Assembly (NCBI RefSeq): GCF_040115645.1
Contig: NC_089556.1
Location: forward strand, 3,410,001-3,474,000
Direction of reading: 5' to 3'
From: Euwallacea fornicatus
Taxonomy: Eukaryota > Arthropoda > Insecta > Coleoptera > Curculionidae
Length of the DNA: 64,000 bases
Under the pieces are notes generated by a model. That model did not search any database and was not told where the DNA came from. It saw only the letters and a list, made by a program, of their open reading frames with translations. The translations under genes were made by a program, and so were the position numbers. Shown in pieces: positions 12,354 through 23,967 of the stretch; the first letter of the stretch is position 1; the number at the start of each line of letters is the position of its first letter.

Positions 12354-15287
12354 ATCGTCAAAGAGCAGTCTTAGGAGTACCTTAAAGGCCTTCTCAATTT
12401 TATTCCTACGGTAATCTGCCACCATTATTAAGAGAATAAGTTTCTTTGTGTCTTCTGCGATTATTTTTGTGCGGTCCAGAAAAGAGTTTGTTTTGGGTTG
12501 TGGTTGTAATGAAAATGACTTAATCTGGGAGATAAACCCTGCATCTGGTTCCAGAGCTGCAAAACTGCCTGTCTGACCAAAGCAACCTGTTCTGACCAAA
12601 ACAACCATCAATTAGAATGATCTCAAAATATTTGTTAATTTCTAATATCCGCTGTGTGTTTTCCATTTTGTATATTATGTTATTGCGATTGTTTTTAATT
12701 TTATAAGTTTGCAATCAGTGAAAGCTTTCACGATTGGTCAAAATACAATTGGAAATAGTTTCAGGGCATTTGAGAACTGTGTACAGTCAAATTTTTAAAT
12801 AAAATATTAAATTCACCAGTAGTGCGCAATCCAACAGGTAACTTAATATATTTGAAGAAGAAATTAGTATGCCATAGTTTTTTTAGGGAAATAGAAAATA
12901 TGTTTAAATTTTCTGTTCAGTTCTAAGGAAGAACAAACGCTCTTTCAAATTTATTTCGCACGACGCACTGTTTCCGAGTTAAAGAATAGAACTGCTTTAA
13001 AGCACCCAGCTAACTTAACCTAAATTAATTGTTAGGTGAATTAAAAATGTAAAATTATCGATTTTAGTTAAAAATCATAGGGAGTTTGCAATGGGAATGC
13101 CTCAAGGGCACTAGTTTTTTTATTTAGAAAAATGAAGATATACAGGGTGTTTCTTAAACATGGGAAAATTTAGGAAAAAAAGTTTCTTATGCACCGAATC
13201 GCTTCATTTTAATGTTGATGTTTAGGAAATTTAAACACCCCGCATAGCTATTTGTATTAAAATTTTAAAATTGCACGATTTTCATAACTTATATCTCTTT
13301 TTAGAGAGTACGTTATATAACGTTAGCCTCTCGATATATCTAGAACCGCAGTAAAAATGTAAGACAAATATTGTCCTTACTGCTGCTTTACCGTTAAGTT
13401 ACCAGTTTTTATCAATGTCAAACGTATCTGTGAACGAAACTGGAGGAAGCAAGTTCATCATTAGATCACAGTTTAAAAGTCCAGAAACTGCTTCCAATTG
13501 TTGTATAGTGGAGCCACTGTTTCCAAACTACTGAGATATTATATTGCAGCTTTTGTAGCGAATTGTACCGCAAAATTGTTCAAATTAAATGTCTGTACAG
13601 ATGTTATAATTTTAAGTTAATTTATTCTTGATTTTACTTAGTCTTTTTACGAAATATTGAGGCGTATACAATTAGGAAATTAATGGCAAATTGTAATTTT
13701 CCGAAGGTCAGCCTGATGATTCCCAGTCTTAAAGTCCATTTGCGAATTTTTTATTTTAAGTTACGAGGTACAGAAGAACATAACTAAAAGCTTTCGATAA
13801 AACATAATCGAAATAATGAATTATGGTAACTCCCCCTATGTTCATTCGGCGACTCAATCTCACTCACCCTGTAACTGACGCTTTTGATTTAAAACCAAAT
13901 TAAAAGAGTGTACCGTGTGTCTAATTTTAATTTTACGTAAAACTGCCAAATAAAGTAAATAAGTAAATCAAAAGCGAGACTGGTATACTAAGACTGCATT
14001 CTATGGGAATTTGTTCAAACTTTGCAATCTCTGTTGATCATGTGTAATAATATACAGGGTAGCTACGTTTCAAGTTGGGTTCGGGTTCGTATTTAGCTTG
14101 TTAAACATTGCGATCTTCCACTGTCAGTTGAGGGAATTTAAGGTCACCCTGTATATTTATAATTTAATAGCGTAATGTGGCCTCCTATTATCAACTGTAA
14201 TTAGTACGTGATCGTTTTACGTAGATGTGTAAGTTTTTTTTTTAGACGAATTGTTGATCAACCAAATATTTAAGTACGTATAATTCAGTTCATTTTCGTC
14301 CTTCATGATACGATGTAACTAATGTATTGAGAATCTTTCTGAAAATTCATTACATTTTCTGTAAGTTTATCATCCATCTTTCTTACACTTAAACCTTTTT
14401 GCATTCGAGACTAGTTTATCTAGACAATTTAGGGCTCAAATATTCGTTAAGAGGTAATTTAATCCTGAAGGAAGTTAAGTGACGTGAAAGGTATAAGGAT
14501 TTTTAACGAGATTATGAAGATAACTTAATAATTGTAAGGTGTAGTATATGTGAGAGTGTAAAGAATATTACAAGGCGATAGAAAATATGTGTAGCCTGTA
14601 TTACTTATGTAGATTCATTTTTCTAATTGTGAATATATGTAGACAGTAAACCTGTAAAAAGTGTAAAGACCATAGCGATAATAGCCTTTTATTTACTTAT
14701 AATATAATATTTAATTTTGTGATCAAACCGACAACCAATATACCTTATTGTTATAAGTATATTTCAGAGGCGCGAAGATGTTCAATGCCTTTTTAATTTT
14801 TTACATCCTGCAATTTTGTGGAATCCGGGGCAGGGAAAACTTGTAATTTCAAACTCGCATATTGTCTCCATTCAGTTTATCAACATTTTGGACTACAAGT
14901 GTTGGCTCCCAGATGCCACAATTTAATTATCAATACTATAATAGAAATAGAGAAAGTTCGGAATATTAAAAATAGAGTGTTTTGTGATTTGGTCATTACA
15001 TTCTTTAGTAGAAAAAAAATTTAGTTGATAGTATTTCCTCAAATTTGTGATAAAATGGTGACCGTTTATAAAATTTTAGTCATTGTTCATTTTTGATTTA
15101 TTTTCAATATTTAAGAAGCAGTTAAAAAACATGTTCTATTTTTCACTAAACACTCTGTATTTTCGTGAAATCGCATTTTAAGGTGGGCTATTCAATACCT
15201 TGTTGTGTAATTGATTGGATATAGTAAATGATTTTTTTACAGTTGAAAGCGTTTCATTTGTGAATCATGATCGAATGATCTTAAAAA
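12354..15287. other. Intergenic region with solo CAGGGTG-type repeat ends
   Basis: No host gene is seen. TACAGGGTG-like motifs occur at about 13141 (forward) and 13868 (reverse). A short pair encloses 14053-14153, with left end TACAGGGT and right end CACCCTGTA. These look like ends of Tc1/mariner-type MITEs of the kind found elsewhere in the window, but the arms of the first pair do not match beyond the outer eight bases. The left portion probably includes SPT20 3' UTR. Confidence 0.4.
14053..14153. mobile_element. Short MITE-like sequence with CAGGGT/CACCCTG ends
   Basis: About 100 bp is bounded by TACAGGGT on the left and ACCCTGTA on the right, with a TA at each boundary as expected for a Tc1/mariner target duplication. 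The terminal match is only about eight bases, so chance or two unrelated ends are possible. Confidence 0.35.
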
Positions 15288-15465
15288 TACCTTTCTTAAA
15301 TTGATTGCACTCAAAACTATCTTCCTTAAAACTTTCAATCGAACCTTTCTTGAGACTACCTTCCTTAAAATCTCCCTAGTCGAAACTACTTTCTTTAAGA
15401 GTTCTTACTCGAGACTATTTTCTTTAAACCTCTCTTAGTCGAAACTACCTTCGTTAAAACTATGT
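15288..15465. repeat. Minisatellite of ~30-bp degenerate units
   Basis: About five to six tandem units of roughly 30 bp each contain a CGAAACTAC-CTTCCTTAAA-like core, for example near 15345, 15385, 15415 and 15445. Units differ by several substitutions and small indels. The array ends about 130 bp upstream of the BRMS1 start. Confidence 0.7.
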
Positions 15466-15595
15466 ATCAACACTGGAAACGTAAATCAGGCAACATGGGA
15501 CGCTACAAAAAACCAATTACAACTTAACCTCACATAAAATCATTGAAGTTGAAATGTAAATAAATAAGGTTTAATTTTAATTAAAATTCCGCTAA

Positions 15596-16312
15596 ATGTT
15601 ATCAAAAATGCCCCTAATGAAGCTGTCCAGTAATAATTCCTGCACTGGAGGTATAAGCGATAACGATGTCTCTGGAAACGAGTCAGAACATTCAAATTCC
15701 AGTCAGGAAAATGAGGGAAACCGCGAATCCTCTGAAGATGAACCAGATTCGGACGATAGTTCTGATATGGACGAGGGGGAATGCGAAACGCGAAGAACTG
15801 AACTAATCCAGCATGTCCAGGACCTAGAAAATCAGTTCAGTCTATTACGAGAACAACTCTATCGAGAGCGTATACAGCAGGTGGAGACTCAGTTGTCCGA
15901 GGTTAAAAGTGGGAAGTCCCCAGAATATCTCATACCGTTACAAAACTTGGAAGAGCAGAGAAGGATCAGAACTGAAGTGGCAGGAATTTTGAGACAACTG
16001 AGAATTGAAAATATTAACAGTCAGTATGATGGTGAGAAGCAGGCAGCAATGCAGAATTTTGAGAGTGAAAAAAAGTTGGCAAGTGATTACTGTTATAGTG
16101 AACTGATGGACACTATCAGGCGGCTTGAAGAGGATAAACAAAATAGTGAAATAACATGGGGTGAAGGGGGAGAATGGAGCTCTAGATCTCGTACTACATC
16201 AAGAAAAAAAGCTGTTACAGTCTCTGGACCTTACATTGTTTATATGCTTAAGCCACAAGAAATAATGGAAGACTGGACCATCATAAGGAAAGCCTTAAAC
16301 AGAACTATCTGA
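15596..16312 (+). CDS. Brms1: BRMS1/BRMS1-like protein (Sds3-like subunit of Sin3-HDAC complex)
   Basis: Subunit of the Sin3/histone deacetylase corepressor in the nucleus. It is a single uninterrupted 238-aa frame. The N-terminal ~65 residues are acidic and serine-rich (EDEPDSDDSSDMDEGECE). A long coiled coil follows, with the family motifs LENQFSLLREQLYRERIQQV, KSPEYLIPLQNLEEQRRIRT and IRRLEEDK. The protein ends with the hallmark SGPYIVYML and EDWTIIRKA. It stops shortly after that block, like vertebrate BRMS1 and unlike the longer BRMS1L, which has roughly 80 more residues. The first ATG (15596) is followed by two more in frame at 15608 and 15617, so the start could be a few codons later. 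Being intronless, it might have arisen as an old retrocopy, but the intact frame argues for function. Confidence 0.92.
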   Translation: MLSKMPLMKLSSNNSCTGGISDNDVSGNESEHSNSSQENEGNRESSEDEPDSDDSSDMDEGECETRRTELIQHVQDLENQFSLLREQLYRERIQQVETQLSEVKSGKSPEYLIPLQNLEEQRRIRTEVAGILRQLRIENINSQYDGEKQAAMQNFESEKKLASDYCYSELMDTIRRLEEDKQNSEITWGEGGEWSSRSRTTSRKKAVTVSGPYIVYMLKPQEIMEDWTIIRKALNRTI

Positions 16313-16461
16313 TTAATTAGGCTTCTGTTTATTGTAAATATTTAAGTTGCAAGAGATATTCTTTTTCACTATAACTAAATTGTCCTAAGAAATAACAAAA
16401 AGAATTCAGTGAGATAGAATCTATGTTACACTTTCATTTACAAATAAATACATCTGTTGAA
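16313..16461. terminator. Convergent 3' ends of BRMS1 and COG8 with opposing poly(A) signals
   Basis: Only 149 bp lie between the two stop codons. A plus-strand AATAAA is at 16443-16448, serving BRMS1 just before the COG8 stop. A minus-strand AATAAA (plus TTTATT at 16328-16333), serving COG8, lies just after the BRMS1 stop. Cleavage 10-30 nt past each would make the two mRNAs overlap in antisense. Confidence 0.55.
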
Positions 16462-18358
16462 TTATGAAGCTGTATTATCCTCCTCAATTTTGTCTCCACT
16501 TTGAGTAACAGTCTCATCCTGACTATTTGTTTCTGCAAAATCGAAGTTTGGCTCAATTCGAGGAGGCAGCAAATGTTGTATATGCACAATGATGACTTCT
16601 TTATCGAAAAAAGAAATGTGCTCCTCTTGTAGGATTTGCATGGTAATTCCTAATTTCATTGAAATCTGGTTTGGAGGGTAAATTATATGAATACATTTCT
16701 GAATGTAAGGTATTAAATCATCAGAAAAACTCATGCACAACCGCGTAAATGTATCTTTTGCATTACTAGTAAAAGCTTGCTGTTCTTGGGAATGTAAAAT
16801 TACTATAGACTTTGAAATGAATATTAGTGATTTTTGAAGAGTTTCTACAACTTCAGTTACAATAGATATGGGGGCACATGATCTAAAAGCATTCAAGGTT
16901 TTTAGAACATTATTCAAGTATTCAGCTAAGGGATAAAACTCTAATAAAGAATCTGGAGGATGTAAAGGGTCTTGGTCCTTATTTTTCCAAGGAATATTGG
17001 GCAGATTCTTATTAATTAAGGTGAAACTTTCCATGCTCTTTTCAAAAGAGCACATGGCCACAGTAACTGAGTTTTTAAAGTTATCTAATATTTGCTTTGT
17101 GAAGATGGGAACTAGGGTTGATCGAAAATCCCAACCAACTTTACTAAATGATAGCCCAAAATACATGCATTGATCCAAAAATGATTCCAGAGAGGAGACA
17201 GATTTTAGGTCCTTTTCTAAAACTTCAAGGAAATCTGAAATCTAGTGTATGCTGTTAAATATCTAATTACTATACCAGATTAAGAATTATTTACCTTATT
17301 ATTAACCCATGTAAAGAAAATAATGTTTTCATTGATTTCATTTTTTAGAGCACTAAAGGGCATTGATTCATCATCACTAAAAATGGCCCGGTATTGTGTT
17401 ATAATATTGAATAAATGTACTCTTGTGATTTCTATTGTCTTTGATAGGTGATGATTGGCTGAAATATTTAAGTTCCCCAGTAATATAATGCTGGCAAATC
17501 TTACTTATACCATCATCTTTGGGTAGATATTTGAGACAAGTGTCCAGCCAATGTCCTCTAGCCTGAAGAAACTTTAATTTTAATTCTAGCTCTGTGAAAA
17601 CTTCCATTCTCCGGAGGTACCCAACTACTTGTAGACATTTTGGCAAAGTCAATTCATGTCCAAGCTGTGATAAAAGCTGGTGCAGCATGAGCAACCAAGC
17701 TTGATTAATGTCACTTAAAATGCCCTGAAATTATAAGTACTAAGTTAAGTTACTAAAAAATTGCTGATAATATACTTTAAAAATTGGTATATCAGAATAT
17801 TTGCTATATAGTTTTTGAACAAATGCTGTTAGTTCTAAGGCATCTTCATATAAACCATCATTTATAAATGAATTCATCAACTGAGGCAGCTCTAAAATTT
17901 CAAGTAATTGCGCATTTTTCGTCAGGGTTAGAGAGTTGAGTTTTCTCAGATTGTTAATTTTGCTTGTGGAATCACTAAAGCTACTACATTTTTGTTGAAA
18001 TTCTGGTAGGTCTACTAATAGTTCATCCAACTTAGTCTCTATTGTATTAAACTGGGTGAAGAGTTCTCGAGAACATTCCGCAGTTTCAATAAAAGTCTTG
18101 TAATTTGTAACAGCCAGTTCTTGAGTTTGGTCTTGGATATTACCATATTCTGCTTCTAAACGTTTTGGTTCTTTTAGCAAATCTTCTGCTTTGTAGCTAC
18201 CTATTTTGGTTAAATATTCTTTAACGTCACCATTATAGTTCCAGTCCTCTGAAATAGGTATCAATCGTTAGTAATAGCTCAGAATTTGTGAGCTGGACAT
18301 TACCAGGATGACCTGAGGGGTATAACAGAGACAGAAGCTTGAGCTGTTCTTCTGCCAT
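16462..18358 (-). CDS. Cog8: Conserved oligomeric Golgi complex subunit 8
   Basis: Subunit of lobe B of the COG tethering complex, which acts in retrograde vesicle traffic at the Golgi. Five exons on the minus strand (18358-18304, 18248-17776, 17724-17505, 17458-17295, 17241-16462) give 1692 nt, 563 aa, all phases consistent. Family landmarks are NYKTFIETAECSRELF, LDELLVDLPEFQQKC, LEILELPQLM, the strongly conserved GYLRRMEVFTE with LKFLQARGHWL, then VHLFNIITQYRAIFSDD and QCMYFGLSFSKVGWDFR. Intron 3 is only 46 nt; without removing it the frame ends prematurely, and removing it restores the RVHLFNIITQYRAIF block. The acidic tail after LLPPR is weakly conserved. It is somewhat shorter than human COG8. 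Confidence 0.94.
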
Positions 18359-19965
18359 CTCCAGTGCTTTTTAACAATTATTTTATAAATTATTTGAACT
18401 CTAATAAGTGCGAATGATATTATTTATGATTATTTTATTAATTAGGACTATAAATTAAAAAAATTAAAAGTGAGGTTAGTCTTTACTTTTTTTCTTGATT
18501 TCTATGGCCTCTCGTCGGGTTGGCAACATTCAGCCAAATAATAATTTTTGTATTAAATATGGCGGACTAGCTAGTCTTACTGTAGTCATTGTTGAGTTAA
18601 TTATCGAGTTTTTATTAAAAATCATTGTAGAGTGAATTGGGCAAACTAGCAAACATAAGGAGTTGGTTATAACTAGTGGCTATCAAAACCATGGAAATTA
18701 GTTTTCAATTAAAATTAGCGCCACATTATCGTTTATCGTAAATTAAATTTCAAATTGTTATGTATTATTATTTCAACGCTCTTCACCTTTATCAGTCTAT
18801 AAATGGTTTACACTTTTATTTGGAGGAATATTTCTTTCGGAAAATGATATTATAGAGCTTACGTTATTCGGAAATTTCATTGCTGATGTATTTTTCATAA
18901 TACGTCTTACTATTGAAGTATATGGCGCAAGTCGATATTAGGTATAAAGTGTTACCCCGTTACCTATAATATAACGGAGGATTTCCGAAAATCCTGCTGC
19001 GGTACCAACAACTATTTCTTAAATAATCTTTGTAGACCGTCTGACCATTTGGTAACTATAGGGCTGATATAACAGTAACATTAAATTTACTACTAAACTA
19101 CCATTTAACCCTACGTAAACTGTTTGCATCATTAGCTGGGCAGAAACCTACCTTTAAAGACTAATAAACCTTATTATATTTCATCAAAACGTCAAAAATT
19201 AAATGGTTGTCGAAAATTAAAATTAATAATCTTTAACTAGGAAGGGGTAACACGGTATTGGGAATTAGTAAATATCTGAACAGAAGATAGCAATGAATAG
19301 CAAGAAAGACGGAGGATTGTAGACCATTGATGTGGCGAAGAAATACATTAACAAGGAGAATAAGGAAAAGACTCAAAAGGTCCTTTATAAAGCAAGAGAT
19401 TGGTTTTCTACTTAGGTGACAAAAGGTAAGGAGAATCCCTCAACAAAAGCGAATAAGACTTTACTTTAGTAAGATTATCCAGTGTCTCTAAGGCTACTGA
19501 TATTGTTACTTCTCATAGAAGGTTGTCAGATCTGAAAAATATATATTTACACTATACAAATATTCAAATTTAAGACAGAGTAAAGTATCGTGCATCAATA
19601 TAACATCCACAATAAAAAATCAAGCGAAAAGGTCTTTCAGTAAAAAACGGTATATTATGTTTTACTAAGTCTAACATACAGCCGTGAGCCTTGCGTTTTA
19701 CATGAACTGAATTTATGAACGGTTCCATAAGTTCACAGAACACTAAAGGCCTGAGGCCCTACATGAAAACTAGTCGGCAAACACGTTTGACTAAAGAAAA
19801 GATTCACTTACATTGCATCAGTCTGGTTGGTAATTTTTCCAGATCATACAAAACTAAAGACAAAGAAGTTAAAAAAAAATCTTTTTTAATTAATCGTATG
19901 TGTTCTTAAAATTAATGTCGTCCTAAATAATTCTCTAATCTAAAAAAATTGTGAAATTTTCTATA
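18359..19965. other. Intergenic region upstream of COG8, no genes recognised
   Basis: The first ~200 bp should hold the COG8 promoter. A pair of inverted GTGTTACCCC motifs at about 18945-18965 and 19240-19260 could be ends of a ~310-bp MITE, but similarity does not extend far. The 64-codon frame at 19715-19909 has no recognisable domain. Confidence 0.4.
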
Positions 19966-19969
19966 TAGA

Positions 19970-20898
19970 GGGTGTCTCTGAAATGACGGTATAACGATTG
20001 ACTAAAATTTTCCGAATCAAAAGTGGGGCATTCTACGTAAGCTTACTAATATCTATTGTTGCTTGATTTTACTCTTACGAGGCGCCAAAGTTCTAAAAAT
20101 ATTATTGTTTTTTCGAAATAATTTTGTCGATTTTTACTCATTTCGGAACTAAGAGTTACTACATAATTTGCGCTTGTTTTCACGTGATCGAGATCGTATT
20201 TAATGCGTGGAAATAATTAAAATTGGAGTGTGGTTCGCAAATAAGTTTGTATTTTTTCTTACCTTATGTAAGAATAACTTAAATTTTTTTCGTTACCACG
20301 GGCTAACTTTATTTTGAAACTTTTTTGTCACTCGTAAAATTTTCGCCGAACGTACACTTTCTCTACAAAAAAATTATTTATTATACCTTGCAATTCATTA
20401 TTGTTGTGAAATCAATGTTGAAAAAATTGTGTTTTGCATTTGCTAAACACCAATACAATAAAAAATCTGCGCAATTGACATATCGATAGTGTTCGCTACT
20501 GTTGATGTTAATCGGAGATAAATTTACTGTAAATTGCATAGTTTTTCGTCTTCTAAAATGGATTAATCTATCGCTGAGATGGTTGACATGCTTCTAATAT
20601 ACGGATTCTGTGAGGGAAAAGGATATATAAATATTAGAGTCTATCGTAACAAATATCCAAGTCGCAGAATTCCAAACAATCAAACTTTCGCGAGAGTTAA
20701 AAAGCAACTTATTTTCATTACTTTATTTGTTCAATGATGTAATTTATTATTTTGGCTCTATTTCAACACTAAACTTTAACACCCAGTAAGTAAAAATTGG
20801 AGCGATATAGGAGATGTCTTTATATGAAGTTTTTATTTTAAAATGAGCTTATGATTCACGCATTTCGTTTTGTACCATCCACTATGAAACACCCTGTA
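19970..20898 (+). mobile_element. Degenerate Tc1/mariner-type element with DUF4817 relic
   Basis: The left boundary near 19972 reads ATAGAGGGTGTCTC and the right boundary near 20885-20895 reads AACACCCTGTA, giving imperfect inverted ends of the CAGGGTGT type. Inside, at 20558-20713 on the plus strand, the conceptual protein contains MVDMLLIYGFCEG, YRNKYPSRRIPN and TFARVK. This is the pattern of the insect DUF4817 helix-turn-helix that begins many mariner-like transposases. An in-frame TAA follows the second codon and no catalytic domain remains. Element limits are approximate because the ends match only moderately. Confidence 0.5.
20558..20713 (+). pseudogene. DUF4817 domain fragment (transposase N-terminus)
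   Basis: The translated fragment has the DM-x-LIYG-x-x-EG core followed by YPSRR-PN and TF-x-R, diagnostic of DUF4817. A stop lies at codon 3 of the ATG-initiated frame (20558) and the frame ends after KKQL. It is a non-functional remnant of a transposase first exon. Confidence 0.65.
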
Positions 20899-20909
20899 CA
20901 TATATTTTT

Positions 20910-21400
20910 TTTCTACGTAAAAGGCATATCTTGCTTTAACCGATATCTTGTACCCTTTTTGAGAAAATCGCATTTTATTATCAACGCGCACTTTACATGT
21001 CGACAATTTAAAACCAGATCAAACAGCAGTTTATCATTAAAAAAAATGGTATGTATTTTTAGTTAAAGTTATCAAGAATATCTAATATGAGCATTTTGGA
21101 CTGCAATACAGCAGCTTCGACAGCATTACCTTCTCTAAGTCCGAACATTAGATGCATATCTGCACACTTCTCATTGCTAAATTCAAAGATATTATTAAAA
21201 TAACTGATGTTGATGACATTAAATATTGAACTAAACATATTTGATAATTTTGACTGAAATACATACATTTTTTTATAATAAACTGTTATTTTATTTCGTT
21301 TTAAATTATTGATATGTATGGTGCATTTTGATAATAAAATGCAATTTTCTTAAAAACGATATAAGATATTCATTGAAGCAAGGTATACCTTTTTTGTAAC
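20910..21400. repeat. Inverted repeat enclosing a second DUF4817 relic
   Basis: The arm at about 20913-20985 matches the reverse complement of about 21315-21400. Shared blocks include AAGGYATAYCTTGCTT, CGATATCTTGTA/GATATCTTATA and GCATTTTATTATCAA. The loop contains a minus-strand frame (21268-21059) with FSNEKCADMHLMFGLREGN, again a DUF4817 motif. The flanking CCCTGTA motifs at 20889 and 21495 are in the same orientation, so this is either a rearranged element or two nested ones. Confidence 0.6.
21059..21268 (-). pseudogene. DUF4817 domain fragment in inverted-repeat loop
   Basis: The 69-codon minus-strand frame contains ADMHLMFGLREGNAVEAA, matching the ADMH-x-x-YG-x-x-xGNA core of DUF4817. 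It lacks the following YPxRxxP segment and any catalytic domain, so it is a transposase remnant, not a host gene. Confidence 0.6.
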
Positions 21401-21854
21401 AAAATTATAAAAAAATCAAGCTAGGAAAAAAGTACTCATTTCGTCAAGCCGCTAAAAAATGAATGAGTTCAAATAAGAAATTTTGACTTCCCCTGTATAA
21501 AGAAGACACATAAGCATATATTTATATATGAAAATAAGCAGGACTACGAGTTATTTAAATCGCCTTACTTTCATTGCCGCCATGCCAACTGTTTAAAAGT
21601 TATAGGAAAAATACTCTTTTTAACTTCTTTGGGAGCTAGAAATATGGTAACAACGGCTTCTAGAATTTTTTTTTACATAAAGTATTAGCATTATTTTACT
21701 GTTCCCTACAATTCCTACAATTTATAACATGATCTTTCCAGACACTCTTTATAGACAGGGTGTTTGTTTTATCATGGATGTGCAGGAAATAATCTTTCCT
21801 TTCTACTTTTTCTATATTGTATTTTTTGCAGATTTTTTATTGCAAATTTCGATT

Positions 21855-23967
21855 ATGGCACACGACATTGAAGCTGACAAATCGAGTAAGCACTTTGTTT
21901 CTAGAGATGCTACTTTGAAGAATCGAGAGTACACATCTGAACAGTTGTCTTTGGTTAAAAAAATAAGGTATGGCATATAATAACCGCAGAGATTTGGATT
22001 ATTAGAAATATGGCCAAAAAGTTTGTGTTTTTAACGATCGTCAACATTTAATCTCCTACAGCGTGGTAATATCATATTTAAAATTCAACGTTTCGGTATT
22101 CAACAATTATCATCAGCTTTATTTTCTCTTATTAACGTCAAAAACTGTATGTTATCAATTTTTTTTTACATTTTAGGGCTTGCAAGGATTACTACGAAAT
22201 CTTGTCTATTAACAAGAATGCATCAGTAAGGGAAATAAGGAATTCTTATCGAAAAATTGCGTTGAAACTACATCCAGATAAAAACGGGGCTCCTGGTGCG
22301 GAAGAAGCCTTTAAAACTGCTGGTAACCAATGGTTATTAATTTTCTTGCAGTTTATTGTCAACATATTTTTAGTCAATGCTGTGACTGTACTAACGGACA
22401 TAAGGAAACGCATCAATTATGATTTGTACAAAAACGGGACGGACTGTGAAAGATCGACGAAAAGCAACCGTCCTCGATCTTACACCGGGGGCTTTGATGA
22501 TGCAGAAGTCAATACCGACAAATATTTTAACCCAGGTATTGTGTTAACTTCGCCATGGTTTTCTAATAGTTACTGAAATCAAATGGAAATGCGAGTATAT
22601 GAGAGGGTCAAAACCGCCCAACGGAAATAAGTAGTGAATTTGGATCACTTTAGTTAAGTAAACTAACCTTTAAGGAACTTCAATAATTCGATATTTACTT
22701 AAGAAAAAATGTTACATTAAACCAACAAATTTAGTGAAGAAATTAATACCTTTATTTGAGAATTAGTTCATTAAGGACTTGCTAGTGAATTACATATTCT
22801 TCCGAGCAGGGTATGGGTTGAGATCGAGGGTGTATACTCGCAGAGGGCAACAATGGCAGAGGAAAACGGATGACATTAAACAGCAACAACACAGTCATAT
22901 TAAGGAGGTACCTAAAGAGACTTTTGTCTCAGTAAATTACGAACTAGAATTAATTGTCTTGGGTGGATTTGTTACAGAATCAAAATACAGGATTGTTGAC
23001 TATTGCCGAAGTTCTTGTATCGATTTTGATGGTGATTCTCTTAGCAATGATGTTCGGCTACTATTTCATTTCGGATCTTTCTTATAATTTATCTACTAGT
23101 GAGTGAGTACCGGTTTGTAGGAAAATTTTTATACTGCATTTTATACCAGTTATTTTAGAATTTAACACCAGTGAGTACACTACACATTCCAGACCGTCAA
23201 TATAGTAGAAAAAGTAATTGTAAATACGCAAACTAATTGAAATTCAATATAAAATGGTTTTTGAAGATTGTCCACGCAATAAGCATGTTGACAATAATTA
23301 TATGCTTGTTTGTGAGGTGTTATTTTTCAATAGAATTAAAACACATAGGATTCTTGACAATGTGAATGTTATCTTATTGTTATTGTAATAATAAGGGGAA
23401 TCTATGTTTTTTCCACTTAGTTTTAACTAAAGACAGTGTGCAATTCTACCCTTTAACAAACCCTATTTGTATGAGGAGAGTTATTCCTTAATAAACTTTA
23501 AAAAAAACATGGAATTCTTGACAACGGCAAATGTAATTTTGTTGGACTAATAATAATAGCACTTGTCTTTTTTCTCATTTAATTTTAGTTGAAAATAATG
23601 TACATTTTTACCACAGCAACCTCTACATTTTATATCCGAAATATTAAATAACTAGCCCCATTTACTCTAAAATGCTTTCAGGAAATACCCGAAACTAAGA
23701 ATTTACAATTTGGAAGCGCCCTATTACGTCAAAGACAGTTACTATTCTGAGTATCAAGGCTTATTTATTAATTGGCTGGACTTGTCATTGGAAGAAGAAT
23801 TCGTTTCGAACTTAAGGAATCAGTGCTACAGTGAAAAATGTTTCCATAAATGTTTCTTTTATGTTTTCTACACTTTTCGGCTTAGCATATTTTATTTTAT
23901 CAATACCATATTGAAATTCTTGCATGTACTTCATGACAATGACAATATATTACCCGTTTTGTTTTGA
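21855..23967 (+). CDS. Divergent DNAJB12/DNAJB14-type membrane J-protein
   Basis: ER-membrane Hsp40 co-chaperone family. Six exons keep frame: 21855-21967, 22177-22322, 22374-22535, 22810-22907, 22978-23102 and 23682-23967. The J-domain begins CKDYYEILSINKNAS and carries the catalytic HPD in ALKLHPDKN. It is followed by FKTAVNAVTVLTD and INYDLYKNG, equivalent to the family NAYAVLSNPEKRKQYD. Exon 4 has VYTRRGQQWQRK. Exon 5 gives one hydrophobic segment (EVLVSILMVILLAMMFGYYF) at the place of the family transmembrane helix. Exon 6 has the DUF1977 signature APYYVKDSYYSEYQG and LEEEFVSNLRNQCYSEK. Compared with human DNAJB12 it lacks the N-terminal TPR-like region. The residues after NQCYSEK (through 23967) do not match the family, and the true last exon may lie near 24020-24118, where SSCEFESEEK resembles the family tail. 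It could be a fast-evolving paralog. Confidence 0.78.
23338..23660. repeat. Diverged direct repeat inside the J-protein intron
   Basis: Two copies of roughly 150-160 bp lie head to tail, starting near 23348 and 23514 with GATTCTTGACAA/AATTCTTGACAA and sharing AATAATA, TTTTTTC-AC/TC-TTTAGTT and ACAACC/ACAGCAACC blocks. They lie in the long intron between exons 5 and 6. Divergence is considerable. Confidence 0.4.

Noticed and set aside
13141..13875. Possible 730-bp element between TACAGGGTG at 13141 and CACCCTGTA at 13868
   Set aside because: Only the outer eight bases match in inverted orientation; the arms diverge immediately, so the two ends may be unrelated.
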